A program made the position numbers and the translations under genes. From NCBI GenBank assembly GCA_030697795.1, contig JAUYOV010000015.1, positions 1 through 32,598 on the forward strand: a stretch of 32,598 bases of DNA, in the 5' to 3' direction. Of this stretch, positions 11,471 to 18,462 are shown piece by piece. The DNA comes from a bacterium (GTDB lineage Bacteria; Patescibacteriota; Minisyncoccia; JACQLN01). Numbering within the stretch: position 1 is the stretch's first letter; each line of letters starts with the position of its first letter. Under the pieces are notes generated by a model. The model was not told the DNA's origin. It saw only the letters and a program-made list of their open reading frames with translations, and did no database searches.

Positions 11471-13354
11471 ATGAAAGACTCTAGTTTTCACCCCGAAGAA
11501 CTTACCATACAAGATAAATCTCCTCTTGGCTCAAGCTATGCCGAGACTTTTGTTTTTGCACCTTCAAATAAAGATGAAGCAGAACTAGGCAGTTTATTTA
11601 TAGTCGCTGAAGCTTCATCTAATAAAACCAGAAAAGAAAATGCCGAACTTACTAGCGAGGTGGCCACTGTAATTAAAAATGAATATTATCAAAATACTTT
11701 GGTTACGCCCATGTCCGCTTTAAAATTTTCTTTAAAAAGAGTTAATACCCTTTTAAACAGCAAAAAAAATTGGCTAACACCCTCATCGGCTTTAAAACTT
11801 AAAGTTTTGATAGCTTCGTTAAAAGAAAATAAACTTCACATGGCTAGAATGGGTGATGCCACTGCTTTTTTATTAAGAGACAATATTCTTCAATTAATAG
11901 CTACCACCCCTAATCTTAAAAATATAAATCCGCTTTCTTTTGAAAACATAATAAGCGGAGAGTTACTAACCAATGATCACATCCTGTTAGCCACTAACCA
12001 AATTTATAAAATAGATGAAAAAGAAATTTCAAAAAAACTACAAGAAAAAAACTTAGCCAGCTATTTATCGAAAACAAATACTGGCATTAAAAGCCTGGCT
12101 CTCATCAGCCTCCATCCCTTTAAAGATGGCAACCCATCTTTAAAGCAAACCCCTACTAAGCCTTCTCTTATATCTATTAACACCGAAGCCAACATACCAG
12201 ATTACGGCCCTCCCTCAAAAAACAAGGGTAAAATGCTTAAACTTGGCCTAGTTATTATTATCTTGATTGTAACCATTTCCGTAATAACAATTACCTCTCT
12301 TAAAATAAGAAACGAAACTTCTCAAAATAAAAAAGAGGCGGAGCAACTACTTGGAGAAGTTTCGGATATAAAAAACAAAATAAATGATTTAATAGCGGCC
12401 AATAACGAAACCGAGGCCAACGAGCTTTGGCTTTCGGCTCAAGAAAAATTAAAACACCTAGCCGAACTTAATTATTTTAAAACCACCCGCTCTACCCTAA
12501 GCGCAGATTTAGATAAAATATATAAAGAACTAAGCAAAGCCGAAGCGATAAATAAAATAACCAAAGTTTTTGATTTAGAAAATAATTCGGTGGGGTTTGA
12601 GCCAGAAAAAATAGCTTTAGGTAAAAATAAGATATTTGTTTTGGGTAGAGAAAATTTTTATAAGTTTGATTTTAATAAAGCCGATGGCGTATTTGATTCT
12701 GTAGAAAAAGGCAGTAAGCTTGTGACATCTTTATTAAAACCAGAAAATCCCAACTCTCAAATACTAATAACCGAAGATAAAATTATAGAAGAATTTGGAG
12801 ATGCTCCGGATAAGACTTATTGGATACGCCCAGAAAATATTCCTGCGGTTAGAGACGCCGCTTTTTATGGTAAGGCTATCTATTTACTAACCGAAAATGG
12901 GCTTATCCATAAAATGCCTTTTACCTTGTCTTCTTCCACTCCGACTATAGGTATTGAAGCTCCAACCCAAAGCATCGGAGCAGAAAACCTTGTTTTTGAA
13001 GAAATTCAAATTTGGACAAAAACCGAAGAAAACAAATTACAGTCATTTTCGATAGAAGGTTCGGTCTTTGGTTTATTAGACGAAAATACTTTAGCCGAAC
13101 TTACTAATGGCGTCATTAAAAACAAAAAAGATTTTTCGGAAAATATAAGCCAAGTTTTTACTTCACCCTTACATAAAAATGTATATTTGTTTAGCCCAGA
13201 CTACAGGCTTGTTATTATCTTAGATAAAAATCTAAACATTAAAAAAAGACTTAGTCATGATGAACTCATTGGAGCTAAGTCTTTTTTCGTTAATTCTCAA
13301 GAAAGAATTATATATTTTCTAAAAAATAAAACGGTCTACTCCTTCGAAATTTAG
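11471..13354 (+). CDS. Membrane-anchored degenerate PP2C-like protein with extracytoplasmic sensor domain
   Basis: I use ATG at 11471 (MKDSSFHPEELTIQD) rather than TTG at 11465; the product has 627 residues. Residues about 20-225 follow the PP2C order: a FIVAEA block, an LTSEVATVIKNEY helix, LHMARMGDATAFLLRDN (about 123-139) resembling the family's VGDSRAY block, and ISGELLTNDHILLATNQIY. The usual metal-binding aspartates are missing (FIVAEA instead of a DG motif, ATN instead of ATD), so it is probably not an active phosphatase. One helix (about 255-280, LGLVIIILIVTISVITI) is followed by a coiled coil (about 285-360) and a C-terminal region with repeating beta strands (IFVLGREN, AIYLLTENG, NVYLFSPDYR, IIYFLKNK) that may be a beta-propeller. 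I infer a membrane signalling or scaffold protein. Confidence 0.65.
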   Translation: MKDSSFHPEELTIQDKSPLGSSYAETFVFAPSNKDEAELGSLFIVAEASSNKTRKENAELTSEVATVIKNEYYQNTLVTPMSALKFSLKRVNTLLNSKKNWLTPSSALKLKVLIASLKENKLHMARMGDATAFLLRDNILQLIATTPNLKNINPLSFENIISGELLTNDHILLATNQIYKIDEKEISKKLQEKNLASYLSKTNTGIKSLALISLHPFKDGNPSLKQTPTKPSLISINTEANIPDYGPPSKNKGKMLKLGLVIIILIVTISVITITSLKIRNETSQNKKEAEQLLGEVSDIKNKINDLIAANNETEANELWLSAQEKLKHLAELNYFKTTRSTLSADLDKIYKELSKAEAINKITKVFDLENNSVGFEPEKIALGKNKIFVLGRENFYKFDFNKADGVFDSVEKGSKLVTSLLKPENPNSQILITEDKIIEEFGDAPDKTYWIRPENIPAVRDAAFYGKAIYLLTENGLIHKMPFTLSSSTPTIGIEAPTQSIGAENLVFEEIQIWTKTEENKLQSFSIEGSVFGLLDENTLAELTNGVIKNKKDFSENISQVFTSPLHKNVYLFSPDYRLVIILDKNLNIKKRLSHDELIGAKSFFVNSQERIIYFLKNKTVYSFEI

Positions 13355-13433
13355 AAGGTGGAAAGTAGATAGTAGTAAGAAAATAACGATCTCTTAATCC
13401 ACATTCTACTCTCTACATTCTAGCTTCTATTTA
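13355..13433. repeat. TAGAAAGTAG-type inverted repeat between convergent genes
   Basis: AAGGTGGAAAGTAGATAGTAG faces ATTCTACTCTCTACATTCTAGCTTCT. Related words lie at 9836-9895 and 23339-23404. It may serve as a two-way transcription end for the PP2C-like gene and rplL. Confidence 0.45.
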
Positions 13434-13819
13434 ATATCTGCTTTAGCTCCTGCTTCTTCTAACTTCTTCTTCATCTCTTCGGCTTCGGCTTTAGTCACTC
13501 CTGTTTTTATAACTTTAGGCGCGCCATCAACTAGATCTTTGGCCTCTTTAAGACCAAGGCTAGTAAGCTCACGTACCGCCTTGATGACTGCAATCTTCTG
13601 AACACCGGCTTCTTTTAATTCCACATCAAAAGTGGATTTTTCCTCCGCCACGTTTGACGTGGTTCCGCTATTACCACCACTCATTGCGACCGGGGCCGCC
13701 GCCGACACACCGAATTTAACTTCTAAAACTTTAACCAATTCAGCTAATTCCATTACGTTCATTTTTTCTACAGTACCCACTAAGTCTTTAAATTTTTCTG
13801 GTATTTGTATTTCTTCCAT
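13427..13819 (-). CDS. rplL: 50S ribosomal protein L7/L12
   Basis: The protein has 130 residues. The N-terminal dimerisation domain ([20 protein letters not shown], then [18 protein letters not shown]) is joined by an Ala/Gly/Ser hinge to the C-terminal factor-binding domain ([20 protein letters not shown], then [19 protein letters not shown]). The latter carries the conserved helix that recruits elongation factors and the EAxxxKxxLEEAGAK end. Two dimers or more bind L10 on the ribosomal stalk. The hinge holds an inserted palindrome (13648-13662) read as TSNVA. It lies 133 bases downstream of rplJ. A CATAAT box lies close to the ATG and no Shine-Dalgarno sequence is evident. Confidence 0.95.
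   Translation of the reverse strand: MEEIQIPEKFKDLVGTVEKMNVMELAELVKVLEVKFGVSAAAPVAMSGGNSGTTSNVAEEKSTFDVELKEAGVQKIAVIKAVRELTSLGLKEAKDLVDGAPKVIKTGVTKAEAEEMKKKLEEAGAKADIK
13648..13662. repeat. CCACGTTTGACGTGG hairpin in the rplL hinge
   Basis: Read in frame as T-S-N-V-A. It is related to CCGCGTTTGACGCGG in the surface-protein tail, with compensating changes in both arms. Confidence 0.5.
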
Positions 13820-13952
13820 TTTATTTATTATGCCAATATACTAATTTATGCGAATGATACAAATATATTAACAAATATTTGTAATAGATTTGTATAATTC
13901 GTACTCATTCGTAGATTGGTATATTATTTCATACCCGACCTTTGCTAATTAC

Positions 13953-14444
13953 TTAATTACTCTTCTTACTTACTGCATCCAAGGCTCTTACTAATCCGGA
14001 TACCGGCGACATCAAAAGCTGAACAATTTGCGCCAATAAAACTTCTCTCTCTGGTAACTGCGCCAAAGCTACTACAGCATTTTTTAACATTTTTTCTCCC
14101 ATTAAAAATCCGCCTAATATAGCTAACTTCTTTGTTTGGGTAGAAAACTTATAAACTAGCTTAGCCATAATCGCGTCTGATTCATTCGAAGAGTAAACTA
14201 TGGCCACAGAATTTTTATGGAAAGATAAATCGAACTCTTCTCTGCCAGATTTTTCAAAAGCAAAACCAAGCAAAGATTTCTTTAGGGCTTTAAACTTTAT
14301 ATTTTCTTTCTTTAATTCTCTTTTTAAAGCAATTATCTCTCCCATGTTTAAACCCGAAAAATCAACAAAAAGAATACTAGAGTTATTTTTTAGTATTTCG
14401 GCCAGTTCTGCCACTAATTTTATTTTTTGAGATCTTGTTAACAT
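13953..14444 (-). CDS. rplJ: 50S ribosomal protein L10
   Basis: The protein has 163 residues and begins MLTRSQKIKLVAELAEILKN. It follows the L10 plan: an N-terminal RNA-binding domain with LFVDFSGLNMGEIIALKREL and KFKALKKSLLGFAFEKSG, a middle domain, and a C-terminal helix (EREVLLAQIVQLLMSPVSGL, then VRALDAVSKK) that binds L7/L12 dimers. It forms the base of the ribosomal stalk on 23S rRNA. The ATG directly follows an intrinsic-terminator hairpin and there is no Shine-Dalgarno sequence, so expression is probably controlled in the leader. It lies downstream of rpoC, whereas in Escherichia coli rplJL precedes rpoBC. Confidence 0.93.
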   Translation of the reverse strand: MLTRSQKIKLVAELAEILKNNSSILFVDFSGLNMGEIIALKRELKKENIKFKALKKSLLGFAFEKSGREEFDLSFHKNSVAIVYSSNESDAIMAKLVYKFSTQTKKLAILGGFLMGEKMLKNAVVALAQLPEREVLLAQIVQLLMSPVSGLVRALDAVSKKSN

Positions 14445-14549
14445 AAAAATCTGCGTTTCCGCAGATTTTTATTATAGGACCCATAAGTCTTATAGGACCT
14501 ATATAATTTTCCTAGACAGGACTTATTTTAATGCCTGTCGTCTGCGGAA
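14445..14549 (-). promoter_or_regulatory. rplJ leader: candidate attenuator
   Basis: Minus strand, reading toward rplJ: TTCCGCAGA (14549-14541), then a GACAGG/CCTGTC hairpin (14539-14515), a TATAGGACC repeat, then AAAAATCTGCG-GAAA-CGCAGATTTTT (about 14471-14446) ending at the ATG. The last is a terminator-type hairpin with a GNRA loop. TTCCGCAGA is exactly complementary to TCTGCGGAA (14465-14457) in its 5' arm, so terminator and antiterminator forms exclude each other. This fits L10-type autoregulation but is read from sequence only. TATAAT at 14476-14471 could alternatively be a promoter. Confidence 0.55.
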
Positions 14550-14576
14550 TTTACCAATTTAATTGTTTTGCAATAC

Positions 14577-14665
14577 TAGCATAAAGGCTACAGCTAAGCA
14601 AGCTTCCTAGCTTCTTAGGAATTTAGCTTTCTAGTAAGCTAAAAGCTAGAAAACTAAGAAGCTAC
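14577..14665. repeat. AAGCTAAGAAGCTA-type inverted repeat after rpoC
   Basis: AGCTAAGCAAGCTTCCTAGC and TTAGCTTTCTAGTAAGCTAA, with AAAGCTAGAAAACTAAGAAG, form overlapping hairpins. The same words fill the rpoB-rpoC gap (18373-18462). Confidence 0.5.
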
Positions 14666-17600
14666 TCGCGAAATCCGGTACCAGCGGGAATAAGCCGACC
14701 AACAATAACATTTTCCTTTAAACCTCTTAACCCATCCTCTTTGGCTTCAATAGCGGCATTTATTAAACTGCGAGCTGTTTCTTGGAACGATGCCGCCGAA
14801 AGGAAGCTTTCGGTAGTTAAGGACACTTTGGTTATACCTAATAGTAACTGTTCGTAAGTCGCCTTTTTTCCTTTACCCTCCGTAGCCTTGCCGTGCCACT
14901 CCGTAGCTTTGAGCGAAGGGTGGGCGGAGGAGGGCTTACCTATTTTCGCATTCTCTGCCCAAACCTGCCATTTTTCGGAAACCTCACCCGGCAAAAGCTT
15001 GGTATCGCCCGGATCTACAATTCTAACGCGTGACAACATTTGGCGGGCAATAACTTCTAAATATTTTTCGTTAATGGAAGCGCCTTGTGTCACGTAAATA
15101 GTTTCAACTTCTTTTACAATATAACGTTCTACCGCTTCTTGGCCAGCCAGCAAAAATAATTCCTGCAAATTTAAATTACCCTCCGAAATTTGCGAACCCT
15201 TGGCAATTAAATCTCCTTTTTCAACAAAGACACTTACACCAACAGGCAGGCTATATTCTTTAATATCGTCTTTACCAGATTTTGTTTCAACTCTAATTTT
15301 AATTATTTTCTGTGAACCCTGCGAAGAAACTTCCTCCACCCTGCCATCAAATTCCGAAATTATAGCTTGGCCCTTGGGTGGGCGAACTTCGAAAACTTCT
15401 TCCACGCGCGGCAGACCTTGCGTAATATCAGAAACTCCAGCCACACCTCCAACGTGGAAAGTTCTCATGGTAAGCTGTGTGCCCGGCTCGCCAATGGCTT
15501 GAGCAGTCACAATACCCACAGCCTCGCCCATTTTTACCAAAGAGTTAGAACCTAAATCGTAACCAAAACACTTGGCGCAAATTCCTTTTATGCTCTTACA
15601 TCTCATAACAGAGCGCAATTTTATTTTCTTAAGACCAGATTCATCAATGATTTTAGCCTGATCGCGATTAACCAGTTCGTTCTTTTTAACTATAACTTTA
15701 CCCGAAGAATTTTTTATGTCTTCGGCCACCGCGCGTCCTAACGATCTTTCACCCAAAGACATTTTAATTTCGTCGCCGTCTTCTTTATATTTAATTACGC
15801 CTTCGGTATCGCCACAATCATCTTCTCTCACCACCACATCTTGAGCCACATCCACCAAACGTCGGGTTAAGTAACCCGCCGCCGCAGTTTTTAAAGCGGT
15901 GTCGGTGGTGCCTTTTCTAGCGCCGTGCGTAGAAATAAAGTATTCCAAAACATTAAAACCTTCTTTAAAAGATGGAATAATTGGCAGTTCTATGGTTGCG
16001 CCAGCCGGGTTAATAACCACGCCTTTCATACCAGCCATCTGGGTTAACTGGCTAATATTGCCTCTAGAGCCAGAATCAAAAATCATAAATACGGGGTTAG
16101 CTTTATGCATAGTGGGCGGAACCAATTTAGCAATCTGCTCTTTAGTTTTGTGCCAAACAGAAATAGATTTCGATTTTCTTTCTTCCAAAGTTAAAAGACC
16201 ATGCAGATAATGTTCACGAATCTTTTCTACTTCTTTCATGGCACCACCAATAATTCCCGCTTTTTGTTCTGGCACTATAATATCGTTCATACCCCAAGAA
16301 ATTCCGCTTCTGGTGGAGTAATCAAAACCCAGATCCTTAATATCATCTAACATCTTAACAACTTCTGACTGAGGAAAATTCTGAATCACTTCGCTGGTTA
16401 GCTTAACCAATTTCTTGCGATTCATTGTTTCGTTAATATAAGGCACTTCTTTTGGTAAAATATTGTTAAACAAAATCCTGCCAACAGACGTTTCCACAAA
16501 TTCACCGCCCGACTTGGCAAATCTAACTTTAATTTTTGCTCTTAGATCTACTTCGTCAAAATCGTAAGCTAAAATTGCCTCGTTAGCAGAACCGAAGATC
16601 TTACCTTCGCCCTTCGTAGCTCCGACCTCATTCGGAGCGGAGTAGGGCTTCCTTAATTTATCGTCGTCCTCCTTCGCTGAAGCTTCGGAATCGGGTTCGC
16701 TGGTCATCCAATAAATTCCCAAAACCATATCTTTTTGCGGGTCCACGATAGCTTCGCCCGTGGAAGGTTTAAGCAAATTTTTGGAAGAAAGCATTATTTC
16801 TTTAGCTTCTTTTTGAGCTACATCGGACAGCGGCAAATGCACTGCCATTTGGTCGCCGTCAAAATCGGCATTGAACGCTTGGCATACCAAAGGATGGACC
16901 TGAATGGCCGAACCCTCAATTAATATTGGCTGGAAAGCTTGAATACCTAAACGGTGCAAGGTGGGCGCGCGGTTAAGCAAAATAACTTTATCGGCAATAA
17001 CTTCTTCCAAAGATTCCCAAACAATATCAACTTCTTCTTCTATTAAACGAGAGGCGTTTCTGATATTAGAAGCCACTTCCTTTTGATAAATAAGTTTATG
17101 AATAATGAAGGGTTTAAAAATTTCTAAAGCCATTCTCTTGGGTAAGCCGGCTTGGTGCAGTTTTAAACCGGGACCCACCACAATGACCGAACGTCCGGAA
17201 TAATCCACGCGCTTACCCAAAAGATTTTGACGGAATCGGCCTTGCTTACCCTTTAACATATCGGCGAGAGACTTAAGTGCGCGCTTACCGCCCCCAGCTG
17301 TCGTAGCCGTAGGTTCACTACCGCGATGCGCCGAGTTATCTATTAAAGCGTCCACGGCTTCTTGCAACATTCTTTTTTCGTTGCGCACAATAACTTCCGG
17401 AGATTTAAGATCAATAAGTTTCTTTAGGCGATTATTACGATTGATGACACGCCTATATAGATCGTTAACATCGGACGTGGCATATCTACCGCCATCTAAT
17501 GGTACCATCGGGCGCAAATCTGGTGGAATAACAGGCAGTACTGTAATAAACATCCATTCTGGGCGAAGTTTATTTCTAACCAAAGATTCAACCAGCCTTA

Positions 17601-18372
17601 AGCGGCGCAACATTTTTTTCTTGTCACCGGTTTCTTCCATATCGCTTAATTTTTTGACCACATCATCTCTTAAAGATTCCAAGTCCATTTGCTCGAAAAT
17701 TCTTCTAACAGCTTCAGCGCCAATATCAGCCTTAAAGACTTCGCCGTATTTTAACGACAGATCATAATATTGTGCTTCCGAAATAACTTGAAATTTTTTA
17801 ATTTTATTTAGTTCGTCTACAGCTGTATCACGCAAAGCTTTAAGTTCGCGTTGACCGCCTTTGGTGGTTTGAAGCTTTAATTTAGTTTTATATTCTTTTT
17901 CTATTTCGGCTAAAACACTGTTTCTAGCTTCTTCGTCTACTTCTATTATTATATAAGCCGCAAAATAAATTACTTTTTCTAGTTCTTGAACACCCAGGTT
18001 TAGCAAAAGACCCATCTTAGATGGTAAACCACGCAAAAACCAAATATGGCTAACCGGCGCCGCCAAAGTTATATGCCCCATTCTTTCGCGCCTAACTATA
18101 GCCCGAGTTACTTCTACTCCGCATTTATCGCACACAATGCCTTTGTACCTAATACGACGATATTTGCCGCAATAACATTCCCAATCTTTGGTCGGGCCAA
18201 AAATTGCTTCGGAAAACAAACCTTCTTTTTCCGGTTTTTGAGTACGATAATTTATGGTCTCTGGTTTTATGACTTCGCCATAAGACCAGCCCATAATATC
18301 GTCGGGCGAGGCCAAACGTATTCTTATAGCTTTAAAATCTTTTAAATTTGGAGGAATACTTGTTTTAGGCAT
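14662..18372 (-). CDS. rpoC: DNA-directed RNA polymerase subunit beta'
   Basis: The protein has 1,236 residues and begins MPKTSIPPNLKDFKAIRIRL. The first zinc site is C66, C68, C81, C84 (CYCGKYRRIR, then CDKC). The catalytic NADFDGDQMAVH loop is at about residue 504, with the three aspartates that hold the active-site magnesium. The second zinc site comprises a Cys at about 852 (EDDCGDTEG) and three at about 926-936 (MRCKSIKGICAKC). The trigger-loop/bridge region (HGARKGTTDTALKTAAAGYL) is intact. It pairs with RpoB in the core enzyme. Two palindromic elements are read in frame, at about residues 575-587 and 1146-1165, in regions where relatives vary in length. The second makes a hydrophilic AHPSLKATEWHGKATEGKG insert. 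rpoB lies 88 bases upstream. Confidence 0.97.
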   Translation of the reverse strand: MPKTSIPPNLKDFKAIRIRLASPDDIMGWSYGEVIKPETINYRTQKPEKEGLFSEAIFGPTKDWECYCGKYRRIRYKGIVCDKCGVEVTRAIVRRERMGHITLAAPVSHIWFLRGLPSKMGLLLNLGVQELEKVIYFAAYIIIEVDEEARNSVLAEIEKEYKTKLKLQTTKGGQRELKALRDTAVDELNKIKKFQVISEAQYYDLSLKYGEVFKADIGAEAVRRIFEQMDLESLRDDVVKKLSDMEETGDKKKMLRRLRLVESLVRNKLRPEWMFITVLPVIPPDLRPMVPLDGGRYATSDVNDLYRRVINRNNRLKKLIDLKSPEVIVRNEKRMLQEAVDALIDNSAHRGSEPTATTAGGGKRALKSLADMLKGKQGRFRQNLLGKRVDYSGRSVIVVGPGLKLHQAGLPKRMALEIFKPFIIHKLIYQKEVASNIRNASRLIEEEVDIVWESLEEVIADKVILLNRAPTLHRLGIQAFQPILIEGSAIQVHPLVCQAFNADFDGDQMAVHLPLSDVAQKEAKEIMLSSKNLLKPSTGEAIVDPQKDMVLGIYWMTSEPDSEASAKEDDDKLRKPYSAPNEVGATKGEGKIFGSANEAILAYDFDEVDLRAKIKVRFAKSGGEFVETSVGRILFNNILPKEVPYINETMNRKKLVKLTSEVIQNFPQSEVVKMLDDIKDLGFDYSTRSGISWGMNDIIVPEQKAGIIGGAMKEVEKIREHYLHGLLTLEERKSKSISVWHKTKEQIAKLVPPTMHKANPVFMIFDSGSRGNISQLTQMAGMKGVVINPAGATIELPIIPSFKEGFNVLEYFISTHGARKGTTDTALKTAAAGYLTRRLVDVAQDVVVREDDCGDTEGVIKYKEDGDEIKMSLGERSLGRAVAEDIKNSSGKVIVKKNELVNRDQAKIIDESGLKKIKLRSVMRCKSIKGICAKCFGYDLGSNSLVKMGEAVGIVTAQAIGEPGTQLTMRTFHVGGVAGVSDITQGLPRVEEVFEVRPPKGQAIISEFDGRVEEVSSQGSQKIIKIRVETKSGKDDIKEYSLPVGVSVFVEKGDLIAKGSQISEGNLNLQELFLLAGQEAVERYIVKEVETIYVTQGASINEKYLEVIARQMLSRVRIVDPGDTKLLPGEVSEKWQVWAENAKIGKPSSAHPSLKATEWHGKATEGKGKKATYEQLLLGITKVSLTTESFLSAASFQETARSLINAAIEAKEDGLRGLKENVIVGRLIPAGTGFRE
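14876..14934. repeat. Nested CCCTnC...GnAGGG palindromic element in rpoC (59 bases)
   Basis: The outer hairpin is CCCTCC-GTA-GCC ... GGC-GGA-GGAGGG. Inside it lies another hairpin of the same build, CCAC(T)CC-GTA-GC ... GC-GAA-GGGTGG. It is translated in frame in rpoC. It looks like one repeat copy inserted into another. Confidence 0.55.
16610..16647. repeat. CCCTnC...GnAGGG palindromic element in rpoC (38 bases)
   Basis: The arms CCCTTC-GTA-GCTCCGA and TCGGAGC-GGA-GTAGGG pair around CCTCAT. It is read in frame as PYSAPNEVGATKG. A further short repeat-like stretch (CCTTCGCTGAAGCTTCGG, about 16670-16688, read as SEASAKE) lies next to it. Confidence 0.55.
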
Positions 18373-18462
18373 GTATTAGCTTTTTAGCTTACTAGCTTCC
18401 TAGCTTTTTAGCTTCTTAGGTATTAAGCCTAGTAAGCTAACATCCTAGAAAGCTAAGAAGTT
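18373..18462. repeat. TAGCTTACTAGCTTCCTAGC inverted repeat between rpoB and rpoC
   Basis: Left words such as AGCTTCCTAGCTTTTTAGC face right words such as CATCCTAGAAAGCTAAGAAG. It belongs to the same family as 14577-14665. It would form a hairpin in the rpoB-rpoC message, a possible processing site. Confidence 0.5.
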
